This document shows positions 26,463 to 35,966 of a stretch of 45,173 bases of DNA, piece after piece (position 1 is the first letter of the stretch; each line of letters begins with the position of its first letter). The notes beneath the pieces are model-generated. The model saw nothing but the letters and a program-made list of their open reading frames with translations. It searched no databases and was not told the origin of the DNA. The position numbers and the translations under genes are program-made. Origin of the DNA: Candidatus Dactylopiibacterium sp. (GTDB lineage: Bacteria > Pseudomonadota > Gammaproteobacteria > Burkholderiales > Rhodocyclaceae); the NCBI GenBank assembly GCA_031119555.1, contig JAVHXQ010000018.1:1-45173 (forward strand), read 5' to 3'.

Positions 26463-29165
26463 TTGGACGAAAAACATTACCTCGCCCCGCTTTTCGAGCC
26501 GCGCAGCGTCGCCGTGATCGGCGCCACGGAGCGCATCGACGCCCTCGGCGCGGTCGTTCTGCGCAACATGCGCGAAGCCGGCTTCAAAGGGGCGCTGCAT
26601 GCGGTCAACCCCAAGTACGACACCGTGCAGGGCGTGCCCTGCTTCCGCCACATCGGTGACGTTCCGGGACGTGTCGACCTCGCCATCATCGTCACGCCCG
26701 CCGGCACCGTGCCCGGGCTCGTTGACGAGTGCGGACGCGCCGGCGTGCGGGTGGCCGCGGTGCTTTCGGCGGGCTTTGGCGAAACCGGCGCGCTGGGCGC
26801 CCAGCTCGAAGCCGACACGCTGGAGATCGCGCGAAGCCACGGCATGCGCCTGCTCGGGCCGAACAGTTTCGGCGTCGAGCGTCCCTTCGTGGGTCTCAAT
26901 GCCACTTTCGCGGCCAATGCCGCGACGTCGGGCTCGATCGGCTTCGTCTCCCAGTCGGGGGCGCTGTGCGCGGCCGTCCTCGACTATGCGCGGCCGAATC
27001 GCGTGGGCTTTTCGAATGTCATCTCGCTGGGCGGCTCCGCCGATCTCGATTTCGGCGAGATCCTCGATTACCTGGTCTGGGATTTCCGCACCGAAGCCAT
27101 CCTCGTCTACATAGAAGGCATCCGCGACGCGCGCGGCTTTCTTTCGGCGATCCGGGCCGCCGCGCGCGTCAAGCCCGTGATGGTGCTGAAGGTCGGCCGC
27201 CATCCGGTCGGCTCGCGCGCGGCACAGGCGCACACCGGCGCGATCACGGGCGACGATGCGGTGTTCGATGCGGCCCTGCGTCGCTCGGGCGTGGTGCGCC
27301 TGGGCACGCTCACGCAGCTGCTGAGCAACCTCAAGGGCCTGTTCGTGCATTTCCGTCCGCGCGGCAACCGCCTGGCCATCATCACCAACGGTGGCGGGCC
27401 CGGCGTCATGGCCGCCGACCGCGCGGGAGACCTGGGCATCGCTCTCGCGCGCCTGTCGCCCGCCACGATCGCGCGGCTCGAGGACGCGCTGCCCTCGCAT
27501 TCCCGCGTCGACAACCCCGTCGATCTGATCGGCGACTCCAGCCCCGCGCGCTATGCCACCGCGCTCGCCGCGCTGCTGGGCGACGACGAGGTCGATGGCG
27601 TGCTGTGCCTGCTCTCCCCCCTGGCGATGAGTCATCCGGCAGAAGTGGCGCGCCGCGTGGTCTCGCTCGCCGCGACCTCGGACAAGCCCATCCTGACCTG
27701 CTGGCTCGGCGACGACGCCTGCCTCGAGGCGCGCGAAATCTTCCGCCAGGCACGCATCCCTTCGCTGCGCACGCCGGAAAGCGCGGTCGACATGTTCTCC
27801 CACATCAGCTCGTATTACCGCAACCAGCAGCTGCTCACGCAGGTGGCGGCGCCGCTGGAGCACGAGAAGGGGCCGATGCTGGAGATCGCCCGCGACATCG
27901 TCGATGCGGCGCTGGCGGAACGCCGCACGATCCTGCGCCGCCATGAGGCACAAGCGCTGCTCGCGGCCTTCCACCTGCCCGTGGTGCGCGCGCGTCACGT
28001 GCATACCTCGGCCGAAGCCGTCGAGGCCGCGATGCAGCTCGGCTTTCCGGTCAACCTCAAACCCGACGCCGCCCTGCAGGGAACGCGCTTGCACAGCATT
28101 CAGGGACGCGACCGGCTGGCAAGCACGGTGGCGCTGCATCTGGCATGGGAAGAACTGACGACGCGACTCGCCGATCTTCTGCCCGGCGCGGCCAGCAGCG
28201 GCATGTGCGTGGAGCCGAGCTGGCAAAGCCCGTGCACGCGCGAACTCATGCTGCGCGTCTGGCGCGATCCGGTCTTCGGGCCCGTGATCGGCATCGGAGA
28301 GCGCAGCCTGGACCCCAATTACTGGCCCGACCGCGCGGTCGCCCTGCCGCCGCTGAATGCCTTCCTCGTCCGCGATCTGCTCCAGAGCACCAATGCCAAG
28401 CGGATGCTGGGCTCCTTCGATGGCCTGCCCGCCGCCGACCTGGACGCCCTCGAGCATGCCCTGCTGCGGATCTCCGACATCATCTGCGAGATGCCGTGGA
28501 TCCGCTCGCTGGAGATCAACCCGCTCAACGTCGACGACCGCGGCCTCGAGATCGCCGACGCGCGCATCGAGATCGGCCAGCTGCCGCGCCATGCCGGGCG
28601 TTACGACCACATGGCGATCCATCCGTACCCGAGCACGCTCGTGCAGGAATGGACATTGCGCGACGGAACCCCCATCGTGATCCGGCCGATCAAGCCCGAA
28701 GACGCGGAGCTGAATCAGGATTTCGTGCGCCGCCTGTCACCCGAAACCAAGTATTTCCGCTTCATGACGGCGATGCGCGAACTCTCGCCGGCCCTGCTCG
28801 CCAAGCTCACGCAGATCGATTACGACCGGGAACTGGCCTTCATCGCCACGCGCCGGGTCGGCAACGCGGAGCAGCAGATCGGCGTCTGCCGCTATACGAC
28901 CAACCCCGACGGCACGAGCTGCGAGTTCGCCATCGTCGTGTCCGACGAGCATCAGCACAGCGGCCTGGGACGCAAGCTCATGGACGTCCTCATCCACGCC
29001 GCCAAGCTGCGGGGGCTGCGCATCATGAAGGGCGAGTTCCTCACGAGCAACGAACGCATGCTGCGCTTCGTCGAACGCGTGGGCTTCACGCTGCGCAACG
29101 ATCCCGAAGACCGCTCGATCAAGCGCGGCGAACTCGACCTTGCCAAAGCCGGCAACACGGGCTGA
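26463..29165 (+). CDS. Pat-like protein acetyltransferase (ADP-forming acyl-CoA synthetase + GNAT)
   Basis: This protein of about 900 residues is built like the lysine acetyltransferase Pat/Pka (YfiQ), which acetylates and inactivates Acs. Residues about 10-130 are a CoA-binding Rossmann domain (RSVAVIGATERID). Next come a ligase-type CoA domain with AHTGAITGDDAVFD and an ATP-grasp-like part from about 510 to 710. The C-terminal GNAT domain from about 720 has IRPIKPEDAELN and HSGLGRKLMDVLI, the acetyl-CoA binding loop. I prefer TTG 26463, which follows GGGAG by 6 bases and gives the family N-terminus. A GTG at 26322 lies within a terminator, and an ATG at 26379 is another option. Its place next to acs supports Acs control. 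Confidence 0.88.
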   Translation: MDEKHYLAPLFEPRSVAVIGATERIDALGAVVLRNMREAGFKGALHAVNPKYDTVQGVPCFRHIGDVPGRVDLAIIVTPAGTVPGLVDECGRAGVRVAAVLSAGFGETGALGAQLEADTLEIARSHGMRLLGPNSFGVERPFVGLNATFAANAATSGSIGFVSQSGALCAAVLDYARPNRVGFSNVISLGGSADLDFGEILDYLVWDFRTEAILVYIEGIRDARGFLSAIRAAARVKPVMVLKVGRHPVGSRAAQAHTGAITGDDAVFDAALRRSGVVRLGTLTQLLSNLKGLFVHFRPRGNRLAIITNGGGPGVMAADRAGDLGIALARLSPATIARLEDALPSHSRVDNPVDLIGDSSPARYATALAALLGDDEVDGVLCLLSPLAMSHPAEVARRVVSLAATSDKPILTCWLGDDACLEAREIFRQARIPSLRTPESAVDMFSHISSYYRNQQLLTQVAAPLEHEKGPMLEIARDIVDAALAERRTILRRHEAQALLAAFHLPVVRARHVHTSAEAVEAAMQLGFPVNLKPDAALQGTRLHSIQGRDRLASTVALHLAWEELTTRLADLLPGAASSGMCVEPSWQSPCTRELMLRVWRDPVFGPVIGIGERSLDPNYWPDRAVALPPLNAFLVRDLLQSTNAKRMLGSFDGLPAADLDALEHALLRISDIICEMPWIRSLEINPLNVDDRGLEIADARIEIGQLPRHAGRYDHMAIHPYPSTLVQEWTLRDGTPIVIRPIKPEDAELNQDFVRRLSPETKYFRFMTAMRELSPALLAKLTQIDYDRELAFIATRRVGNAEQQIGVCRYTTNPDGTSCEFAIVVSDEHQHSGLGRKLMDVLIHAAKLRGLRIMKGEFLTSNERMLRFVERVGFTLRNDPEDRSIKRGELDLAKAGNTG

Positions 29166-29252
29166 CAATCTCGCCTCCCGTCACCGCGCGTCCGCCATGC
29201 TTCCAGCCCCTTCGTTTCCGTGTCGCTTCCCGTCTCCTTGCGGAGAGGTCAG

Positions 29253-29855
29253 GTGAGCGCCGCGGACCCGCGCCCGCGTTGCGCATGGCTGGGCAGCTGG
29301 GCCACGTCGGCCGACCCGCTGTATCGCGATTACCACGACACCGAATGGGGCGTCCCCTGCCGCGATGAGCGCGCGCTCTTCGAGCTGCTGTGCCTGGAAG
29401 GCGCCCAGGCCGGGCTGTCATGGATCACCGTGCTCAAGAAGCGCGAAAACTACCGCGCAGCCTTCCGGCATTTCGACATCGAATACATCGCCACCCTGGG
29501 CGAAGCGGATGTCGAACGCCTCATGCAGAACCCCGGCATCATCCGCAACCGCGCCAAGATCCTTGCCACGATAGGCAACGCCCGCGCCTGGCTTGCGCTG
29601 CGTGCGCGCGAGGGCGATGTGGCGGCTTACCTCTGGCGTTTTGCCGCGCAGGCCGCCGACCGCGTGCCGCCCGCCGGCATCGGCGACATCCCGGCCCGGA
29701 CCGCCGCGTCCGACGCCCTCTCGAAAGCCCTGCTGAAGGACGGCTTCAAGTTCGTCGGCAGCACCATCTGCTATGCCTTCATGCAGGCCAGCGGCATGGT
29801 CAACGACCACACGCCGGACTGCTTCTGCCATCCACGCCATTCCGAATCTCTCTAG
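29253..29855 (+). CDS. tag: DNA-3-methyladenine glycosylase I
   Basis: Tag excises 3-methyladenine from alkylated DNA. The 200-residue protein has CAWLGSWATSADPLYRDYHD (20 residues, including the first zinc-ligand Cys and a His), WGVPCRDERALFELLCLEG, the catalytic-pocket stretch AQAGLSWITVLKKRENYR, and the C-terminal zinc ligands in NDHTPDCFCH. The GTG at 29253 is preferred because GGAGAGG lies about 7 bases upstream. A GTG 11 codons earlier is possible. Confidence 0.93.
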   Translation: MSAADPRPRCAWLGSWATSADPLYRDYHDTEWGVPCRDERALFELLCLEGAQAGLSWITVLKKRENYRAAFRHFDIEYIATLGEADVERLMQNPGIIRNRAKILATIGNARAWLALRAREGDVAAYLWRFAAQAADRVPPAGIGDIPARTAASDALSKALLKDGFKFVGSTICYAFMQASGMVNDHTPDCFCHPRHSESL

Positions 29856-29868
29856 CAACGGACCTCCC

Positions 29869-30720
29869 ATGCCTCAAGCCATCGCCGAAAACACGCTGTT
29901 CCAGGGCCTGCCCGCGATTCTTCTGCGCGCCCCCGACGGCGCCGAAGCCACCGTCCTGCTGCACGGCGCCCACCTCGTGTCGTGGAAGCCGGCCGGCGAC
30001 CGGGAACGCCTCTACCTTTCGGACAAGGCCGTCTTCGAGGACGGCAAGCCGGTGCGCGGTGGGGTGCCCATCTGCTTCCCGCAGTTTGGCAAGAATGGTC
30101 CCCTGCCCCAGCACGGCTTCGTGCGCGACCGCAGCTGGGAAATCGTCACCGCGCGCGCGGGAGACGATTTCGCCATGGCCATGCTGCGCTTCACCGACAG
30201 TGCGGAGACCCGTGCCATGTGGCCGCACGCCTTCACCGCCGAGTTCTCGGTGAGCATCACGGGCGCGCGGCTCGACATGGAGCTGGAGGTCACCAACACG
30301 GGCGACGCGCCGCTGGGCTTCACGGCCGCGCTGCACACCTACATGGCCGTCGACGAAGTCGAGGAAGCGCAGCTCGAAGGCCTGCGCGGCCAGACCTATC
30401 GCGACCTGCTCGATGGCGGCACCGAACACGTCGAGAGCGGCACGTTCGTGGCCATCGAGCGCGAGACCACGCGCCTCTACCTGGAAACGGCCAATCCGCT
30501 GCTCCTGCGCGAAGCCCGCAAATCGCTCGGCATCAATGCCGAGAACATGCCCGACACCGTGGTCTGGAATCCGTGGGAAGTCACCTGCGCCACCATCGGC
30601 GACCTGCCGGCGAATGGCTTCCGCCGCTTCCTGTGCGTGGAAGCCGGCGCCATCTCCCAGCCCGTCGAACTTGCGGCGGATGAAACCTGGTGGGGTCGTC
30701 AGAGTCTCATTGCAATGTAA
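29869..30720 (+). CDS. D-hexose-6-phosphate mutarotase, YeaD family
   Basis: This 283-residue aldose-1-epimerase-fold enzyme interconverts anomers of glucose-6-phosphate-type sugars. Typical elements are LHGAHLVSWKPAG, VRGGVPICFPQFG near residue 65, GPLPQHGFVRDRSWEI with the conserved His, and VVWNPWE near residue 225. It starts 13 bp after tag. A six-bp hairpin directly follows the stop (30721-30748) but has no T-tract. Confidence 0.9.
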   Translation: MPQAIAENTLFQGLPAILLRAPDGAEATVLLHGAHLVSWKPAGDRERLYLSDKAVFEDGKPVRGGVPICFPQFGKNGPLPQHGFVRDRSWEIVTARAGDDFAMAMLRFTDSAETRAMWPHAFTAEFSVSITGARLDMELEVTNTGDAPLGFTAALHTYMAVDEVEEAQLEGLRGQTYRDLLDGGTEHVESGTFVAIERETTRLYLETANPLLLREARKSLGINAENMPDTVVWNPWEVTCATIGDLPANGFRRFLCVEAGAISQPVELAADETWWGRQSLIAM

Positions 30721-31092
30721 GCCCGCGTCATCTGCCTGCCGTGCGGGCCCTAGGGCTCGCCACGGGGGTTTCGCGCGCCTGCGCGGGCATCACGCCGGGC
30801 CGGAATGACGCAAAAAAATCCGCTCAATCAACCTGTTACGAATACCCCCGTTTTGCTGCAGCGCACCTTCACAATCCTTTATACGAAAATCCGAACATTC
30901 GATTCGGCTTTCGGATAAACACCCACTAGCATTAATGACATAACCGAATGCGGGACCTGCCCTAAAGGCCTCACCCCACGCGAGACACAACATTCTGACG
31001 TTAGCGTTGCCAGTTCCGGCGCGACTCACGCGGCCCACCCCGACGGGCAAACCAATTACCGATTTCCGATTCATATCTCACTGGAGGTTCTC
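30721..31092 (+). promoter_or_regulatory. pflB upstream regulatory region
   Basis: This 372-bp non-coding stretch is visibly AT-richer than the rest of the window between about 30810 and 30950. It contains the inverted repeat ATCCGAA (30889-30895) / TTCGGAT (30910-30916), with a nested CCGAA/TTCGG match. I found no clear FNR/ANR box (TTGAT-N4-ATCAA), although anaerobic control would be expected for pflB. CTGGAGG just before the ATG at 31093 is the ribosome binding site. No gene is credible here. Confidence 0.5.
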
Positions 31093-33354
31093 ATGTCTGA
31101 ACGTGACAATGTCGCTCTCGACTCAGCCGTAAGCCATGCCTGGCGGGGTTTCAACGGGGGTGAATGGCAATCCGCCATCGCCGTCCGCGAATTCATCCAG
31201 CAAAACCTGACCTCGTACGAAGGCGACGATACCTTCCTGGCGCCGGCCACCCCGCGCACGACCGCGATCTGGGCCAAGCTGTCCGACCTGTTCGTGCAGG
31301 AACGCGCCAAGGGCGTGCTGGACGTGTCGCAGATTCCTACCTCGATCACCGCGCATGATGCCGGTTACATCGACCGCGAAAACGAAGTCATCGTCGGCCT
31401 GCAGACGGATGCTCCGCTCAAGCGCGCGATCTTCCCGAACGGCGGCTGGCGCATGGTCGAAACGTCGCTCAAGGCGTTCGGCTTCCCGGTTGAGGAAAAG
31501 AACCGCGAAATCTTCACCAAGTATCGCAAGACCCACAACGACGGCGTGTTCGACGCTTATCCGGAAGACGTGCGCAAGGCCCGCTCCTCGCACATCGTGA
31601 CCGGTCTGCCCGACGCCTATGGCCGTGGCCGCATCATCGGCGACTATCGCCGCGTGGCCCTGTACGGCGTGGACAAGCTCATCGAATTCAAGGCACGCGA
31701 AAAGCGCAGCCTCGATGGCGCCCACTCGACCGACGAAATCATCCGCGATCGCGAAGAACTGTCTGAACAGCTCAAGGCGTTCAAGGAACTGAAGGCGATG
31801 GCCGCCAAGTATGGCTTCGACATCTCCAAGCCGGCCGCGACCGCGAAGGAAGCCGTGCAGTGGCTGTACTTCGGCTACCTCGCCGCCGTGAAGGAACAGA
31901 ACGGCGCCGCGATGTCGCTGGGCCGCACCTCGTCCTTCCTCGACATCTACTTCGAGCGCGACCTCGCCGAAGGCACCCTGACCGAATCGCAAGCCCAGGA
32001 AATCATCGATGATTTCGTGATCAAGCTGCGTATCGTCCGCTTCCTGCGCACGCCGGAATACGATGCCCTGTTCTCGGGCGACCCGACCTGGGTGACCGAG
32101 TCGCTGGGTGGCGTGAGCCAGGATGGCCGTTCGCTGGTCACCAAGAACTCCTTCCGCTTCCTGAACACCCTCTACACGCTGGGACCGGCACCGGAACCCA
32201 ACATGACCGTGTTCTGGACGCCGAAGCTGCCGGAAGGCTTCAAGAAGTTCTGTGCCAAGGTCTCGATCGATACTTCCTCCGTGCAGTACGAGTCCGACGA
32301 ACTGATGCGTCCGGCCTGGGGTGACGACACCGCCATCGCCTGCTGCGTGTCGGCCATGCGCGTCGGCAAGCAGATGCAGCTCTTCGGTGCGCGTGTGAAC
32401 CTCGCCAAGTGCATGCTCTACGCAATCAACGGTGGCCGCGACGAAGTGTCGGGCGATCAGGTCATGCCGGCGTTCCCCCCGGTTGAAGGCGAATACCTCG
32501 ACTTCGACGACGTGATGAAGAAGTTCGACATCGCCATGGAGTGGCTGGCCCGCACCTACGTGAATGCCATGAACGTCATTCACTACATGCACGACAAGTA
32601 CGCCTACGAGCGTATCGAAATGGCGCTGCACGACTACAACCCGCTGCGCACGATGGCCTTCGGCATCGCCGGTCTGTCGGTCGTGACCGACTCGCTGTCC
32701 GCCATCAAGAACGCCAAGGTCAAGGTCGTCCGCAACGAAACCGGCCTGGTCACCGACTACGTCATCGAAGGCGACTTCCCGAAGTTCGGCAACAACGACG
32801 ACCGCGTCGACCAGTACGCTGCCTGGCTGGCCGAAACCTTCATGAACAAGCTGCGCAAGCACCCGACGTACCGCAACGCGCTGCACACCCAGTCCGTGCT
32901 GACCATCACGTCCAACGTGGTGTATGGCAAGGCCACCGGCAACACGCCGGACGGCCGCCGCGCCGGCGAGCCGTTCGCACCGGGTGCCAACCCGATGCAC
33001 GGCCGCGACAAGATGGGCTTCGTGGCGTCGGCGATGTCGGTTGCCAAGATTCCGTACGAGCATTGCCAGGACGGTATCTCGCTGACCTCTTCGATCGTTC
33101 CGAGCGGTCTGGGCTCCACGCGCAGCGACCAGGTTGCCAACCTGGCCCGTTCGATGGACGGTTTCTTCGGTACGACGGGCTTCCACGTCAATGTCAACGT
33201 GCTCAACCGTGACACGCTGGTCGACGCCATGGAACACCCGGAGAACTATCCGCAGCTGACCATCCGTGTATCGGGCTACGCGGTGAACTTCATCAAGCTC
33301 ACCAAGGAACAGCAGCTCGACGTCATCAACCGCACCTTCCACGGCGAGGTCTGA
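31093..33354 (+). CDS. pflB: Formate C-acetyltransferase (pyruvate formate-lyase)
   Basis: Pyruvate formate-lyase converts pyruvate and CoA to acetyl-CoA and formate without oxygen, using a glycyl radical. The 753-residue protein has the catalytic Cys pair in [12 protein letters not shown] (C417/C418). The radical glycine is in [10 protein letters not shown] (G728), close to the C-terminus as expected. Codon choice is unlike its neighbours: many CGT, GGT and GAA codons, as in strongly expressed genes. The activase gene follows with two hairpins between them. PFL is not universal in betaproteobacteria, so a facultative fermentative lifestyle is implied. Confidence 0.97.
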   Translation: MSERDNVALDSAVSHAWRGFNGGEWQSAIAVREFIQQNLTSYEGDDTFLAPATPRTTAIWAKLSDLFVQERAKGVLDVSQIPTSITAHDAGYIDRENEVIVGLQTDAPLKRAIFPNGGWRMVETSLKAFGFPVEEKNREIFTKYRKTHNDGVFDAYPEDVRKARSSHIVTGLPDAYGRGRIIGDYRRVALYGVDKLIEFKAREKRSLDGAHSTDEIIRDREELSEQLKAFKELKAMAAKYGFDISKPAATAKEAVQWLYFGYLAAVKEQNGAAMSLGRTSSFLDIYFERDLAEGTLTESQAQEIIDDFVIKLRIVRFLRTPEYDALFSGDPTWVTESLGGVSQDGRSLVTKNSFRFLNTLYTLGPAPEPNMTVFWTPKLPEGFKKFCAKVSIDTSSVQYESDELMRPAWGDDTAIACCVSAMRVGKQMQLFGARVNLAKCMLYAINGGRDEVSGDQVMPAFPPVEGEYLDFDDVMKKFDIAMEWLARTYVNAMNVIHYMHDKYAYERIEMALHDYNPLRTMAFGIAGLSVVTDSLSAIKNAKVKVVRNETGLVTDYVIEGDFPKFGNNDDRVDQYAAWLAETFMNKLRKHPTYRNALHTQSVLTITSNVVYGKATGNTPDGRRAGEPFAPGANPMHGRDKMGFVASAMSVAKIPYEHCQDGISLTSSIVPSGLGSTRSDQVANLARSMDGFFGTTGFHVNVNVLNRDTLVDAMEHPENYPQLTIRVSGYAVNFIKLTKEQQLDVINRTFHGEV

Positions 33355-33362
33355 TGCGCCGC

Positions 33363-33394
33363 CACACCGGGGTCTGGCTCCAGATCCCGGTGTG
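33363..33394 (+). other. Strong hairpin after pflB (no T-tract)
   Basis: CACACCGGGGTCTGG pairs with CCAGATCCCGGTGTG over 14-15 bp with one G-U pair and a very small loop. It starts 8 bp after the pflB stop and is followed by TCCTGG, so it is not a canonical terminator. It could stabilise the 3' end of pflB mRNA or cause partial termination. Confidence 0.75.
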
Positions 33395-33419
33395 TCCTGG
33401 CTGAAATGCGTCACAATGG

Positions 33420-33454
33420 GTCCCGGTACTGTGCATGCGGTACCGGGACTTTTT
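33420..33454 (+). terminator. Perfect intrinsic terminator between pflB and pflA
   Basis: GTCCCGGTAC and GTACCGGGAC form a perfect 10-bp stem around a 10-base loop, followed directly by TTTTT. The tract ends only 2 bases before the likely pflA ATG (33457). The terminator therefore occupies the place of the pflA ribosome binding site. It probably ends most pflB transcripts and leaves pflA at a low level. Confidence 0.85.
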
Positions 33455-33456
33455 AC

Positions 33457-34311
33457 ATGGACACCCCGATGATGAGCCCCGAAAACCAGACCCCCGAGCG
33501 TCCACTCAAAGCCAGCCGTTTCGAGCTGCGTGCAGTGGACAACCACCTCGACGACTCCGAAGCCGAGCGCATGGCGCGTGAAGGCCGCTGGGGTTTCCTG
33601 CACTCGGAAGAAACCGGCTCCGCCGTAGACGGGCCGGGCATGCGCGTCGTGTTCTGGACGACCGGATGCGAATTCCGCTGCACCTATTGCCACAACCCGG
33701 ACACCTGGAAACTCAAGAATGGCCAGGTCGTCTGCGCCGACGACATCCTGGACGAACTCGCAAAATACAAGGACTACCTGAGATTCTCGGGCGGCGGGGT
33801 CACCATCTCCGGCGGCGAGCCTCTCGTGCAGGCGCCCTTCGTGATGAACATCCTGCGCGGCGCGAAGGCCATGGGCATCCACACCTGCCTCGATACCAAC
33901 GGCTTCCTCGGCGACAAGCTTTCGGACGACGACCTCTCGCAGATCGACCTCTTCCTGCTTGACGTCAAGAGCTGGGTGCCCGAGACCCATCTCAAGGTCA
34001 CGGCCAAGCCCGTCGGCCCGGTTCTCGACTTTGCGCGCCGCCTTGCCGCGCGCGGCAGGCCGATGTGGGTGCGATTCGTGCTCGTCCCCGGCCACACCGA
34101 TGCGCCGGAGAACATCCGCGGCGTTGCGAGCTTCATCGCGTCGCTGGGCAATGTGGAACGCGTGGATGTCCTGCCCTTCCACCAGCTCGGCCGCTTCAAG
34201 TGGGAAAAGATGGGCATGAAATACGAGCTCGTGGATGTGCATGCCCCCAAGCCCGAACAGACCGAAGCCACCAAGGAGATCTTCCGCTCCTATGGCCTGA
34301 ACACGCCCTGA
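33457..34311 (+). CDS. pflA: Pyruvate formate-lyase activating enzyme
   Basis: This radical-SAM enzyme abstracts a hydrogen from the PflB glycine to make the active radical. The 284-residue protein has the iron-sulfur motif CEFRCTYC (C71, C75, C78), preceded by SAVDGPGMRVVFWTTG. It also has GGGVTISGGEPLVQ, a typical radical-SAM GGE region, and LPFHQLGRFKWEKMG near the C-terminus. The N-terminus is about 40 residues longer than compact activases. Starts at 33457, 33469 or 33472 are all possible, and none has a normal Shine-Dalgarno because a terminator hairpin sits there. It ends just before a bidirectional terminator. Confidence 0.94.
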   Translation: MDTPMMSPENQTPERPLKASRFELRAVDNHLDDSEAERMAREGRWGFLHSEETGSAVDGPGMRVVFWTTGCEFRCTYCHNPDTWKLKNGQVVCADDILDELAKYKDYLRFSGGGVTISGGEPLVQAPFVMNILRGAKAMGIHTCLDTNGFLGDKLSDDDLSQIDLFLLDVKSWVPETHLKVTAKPVGPVLDFARRLAARGRPMWVRFVLVPGHTDAPENIRGVASFIASLGNVERVDVLPFHQLGRFKWEKMGMKYELVDVHAPKPEQTEATKEIFRSYGLNTP

Positions 34312-34328
34312 AGCCAGAAGGCGCGCAA

Positions 34329-34356
34329 AAAAAGCCGACCTTCCGGTCGGCTTTTT
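34329..34356. terminator. Bidirectional terminator between pflA and gltX
   Basis: AAAAAGCCGACC and GGTCGGCTTTTT are perfectly complementary over 12 bp with loop TTCC. The A- and T-tracts on the two sides make it usable for both converging genes. Confidence 0.93.
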
Positions 34357-34375
34357 CATGCGTGAAACGCGTTGG

Positions 34376-35764
34376 TCAGCCCAGGCGGGCGAGCACCCGT
34401 TCGCGTCCCAGCGCTTCCAGCACCGCATCGATCGACGGCGTTTGCGGCACCCCCAGCAGCTTCACGCGCAGCGGGATCGCCACCTGCGGCATCTTGAGCC
34501 CCTTCTCGGCGCAGACTTCCTTGATCGCAGCGCTCAATGCGGCCTTCTCCCATTCCACCGTCTCCAGACGAGAGGCCAGTGCGGCCAGCGCCTCGCCAGC
34601 CACGGCGGTCAGATGCTGGGTCGCTAGCGCTTCGTCGACGACCGGCCGGGCATAGAACGGCGCCACCGCATCGGCCAACTCGACGAGTGTGCTCACACGT
34701 TCGCGATAGAGCGCCACCACCGTCGCCAGATCAGGGCCGCCCTCAAGCGCGATGCCACGCGCGGCCAGACGCTGGGCCACGTCCGCAGCCAGCTCCGCGG
34801 GCTCCGTCAGCTTGATGTAATGGGCATTCAGCCATTTGAGCTTCTCGGTATTGAACTGCGCCGCAGAAGGCGTGATGTGATCGAGATCGAACCACGCCAC
34901 GAACTGCTCGCGCGAGAAAACCTCATCGTCGCCGTGGCTCCAGCCCAGGCGGGCCAGATAATTGATGACCGCCTCGGGCAGAAAGCCTTCGTCCTTGTAC
35001 TGCATCACGCTGACCGCGCCATGACGCTTGGAAAGCTTGGTGCCGTCGTCCCCGAGAATCATCGAGAGGTGCGCATACTGCGGCACCGTGCCTCCCAGCG
35101 CGCGGAGGATGTTGATCTGACGCGGCGTGTTGTTCACGTGGTCGTCGCCACGGATCACCTGGGTGATGCCCATGTCCCAGTCATCCACCACCACGCAGAA
35201 ATTGTAGGTCGGCGTGCCATCCGGCCGCGCGATCACGAGATCGTCGAGTTCAGCGTTGGCGATCTCGATGTGCCCCTTCACGAGATCGTCCCAGGCCACG
35301 ACGCCCTCCACCGGATTGCGGAAGCGCACCACGGGCGCGACCCCAGCCGGCACTTCGGGCAGGACCTTGCCCGCCTCGGGGCGCCAGCGTCCGTCATAAC
35401 GCGGCTTCTCGCCCCGCGCGCGCTGGGCCTCGCGGATCGCCTCCAGCTCTTCCGGCGTGGTGTAGCACAGGTAAGCCGTGCCGGCCGCCAGCATTTCCTG
35501 GATCACCGCCTTGTAGCGATCCATGCGCTGCATCTGGTAGAACGGGCCTTCGTCATGGGCCAGGTCCAGCCACGCCATGCCGTCCAGGATCGCCTGCACG
35601 GCCTCGGGGGTGGAGCGCGCCACGTCCGTATCCTCGATGCGCAACACGAACTTGCCCCCGTGGCGGCGGGCATACGCCCACGAAAACAGGGCGGTACGGG
35701 CGCCACCGATATGCAGGAAGCCGGTGGGACTGGGAGCGAAACGCGTGCGAACGGAGCTGCTCAT
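34376..35764 (-). CDS. gltX: Glutamyl-tRNA synthetase
   Basis: GltX charges tRNA-Glu with glutamate. The 462-residue protein starts [20 protein letters not shown] with the HIGH-like class I motif. It has [12 protein letters not shown], and KLSKRHG near residue 240 as the KMSKS motif. I chose 35764 because it gives the family N-terminus; the open frame runs upstream 54 codons toward the tRNA promoter. It converges on pflA and is divergent from tRNA-Val. Confidence 0.97.
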   Translation of the reverse strand: MSSSVRTRFAPSPTGFLHIGGARTALFSWAYARRHGGKFVLRIEDTDVARSTPEAVQAILDGMAWLDLAHDEGPFYQMQRMDRYKAVIQEMLAAGTAYLCYTTPEELEAIREAQRARGEKPRYDGRWRPEAGKVLPEVPAGVAPVVRFRNPVEGVVAWDDLVKGHIEIANAELDDLVIARPDGTPTYNFCVVVDDWDMGITQVIRGDDHVNNTPRQINILRALGGTVPQYAHLSMILGDDGTKLSKRHGAVSVMQYKDEGFLPEAVINYLARLGWSHGDDEVFSREQFVAWFDLDHITPSAAQFNTEKLKWLNAHYIKLTEPAELAADVAQRLAARGIALEGGPDLATVVALYRERVSTLVELADAVAPFYARPVVDEALATQHLTAVAGEALAALASRLETVEWEKAALSAAIKEVCAEKGLKMPQVAIPLRVKLLGVPQTPSIDAVLEALGRERVLARLG

Positions 35765-35818
35765 GAAAAGCCTGCCATCTGTTGGTGCGAAAAACCGTAT
35801 TTTAAGACAGGAAAGCAT

Positions 35819-35847
35819 TTGACGACCGGAAAATCGTTGCCTATAAT
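35819..35847 (+). promoter_or_regulatory. Sigma-70 promoter of tRNA-Val
   Basis: TTGACG at 35819-35824 and TATAAT at 35842-35847 are separated by exactly 17 bp. A start near 35854 would leave a leader of about 36 bases before the tRNA. This is the best-looking promoter in the window. Confidence 0.88.
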
Positions 35848-35889
35848 TCGTCCTCTCTTGAACGCAGCACAGCACAAAACGCTGCGATC

Positions 35890-35966
35890 GGGCGGTTAGC
35901 TCAGTTGGTACGAGCGCGTCCTTCACACGGACGAGGTCACTGGTTCGAGCCCAGTACCGCCCACCA
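35890..35966 (+). tRNA. tRNA-Val (anticodon CAC)
   Basis: The acceptor arms GGGCGGT and ACCGCCC pair perfectly. The D arm is GCTC...GAGC. The anticodon arm is CGTCC-TTCACAC-GGACG with anticodon CAC (reads GTG). The T arm is ACTGG-TTCGAGC-CCAGT. The discriminator is A and CCA is encoded. The 77-base gene stands alone, transcribed from its own promoter. Confidence 0.96.

Noticed and set aside
30830..30920. FNR/ANR box before pflB
   Set aside because: Only fragments such as TCAATCAA are present; there is no TTGAT-N4-ATCAA arrangement.
31123..34428. 1101-codon open frame on the minus strand across pflB-pflA
   Set aside because: It is the antisense shadow of pflB and pflA. Those genes have complete catalytic motifs, and the antisense product is a low-complexity Ala/Arg/His/Val mix with no family pattern.
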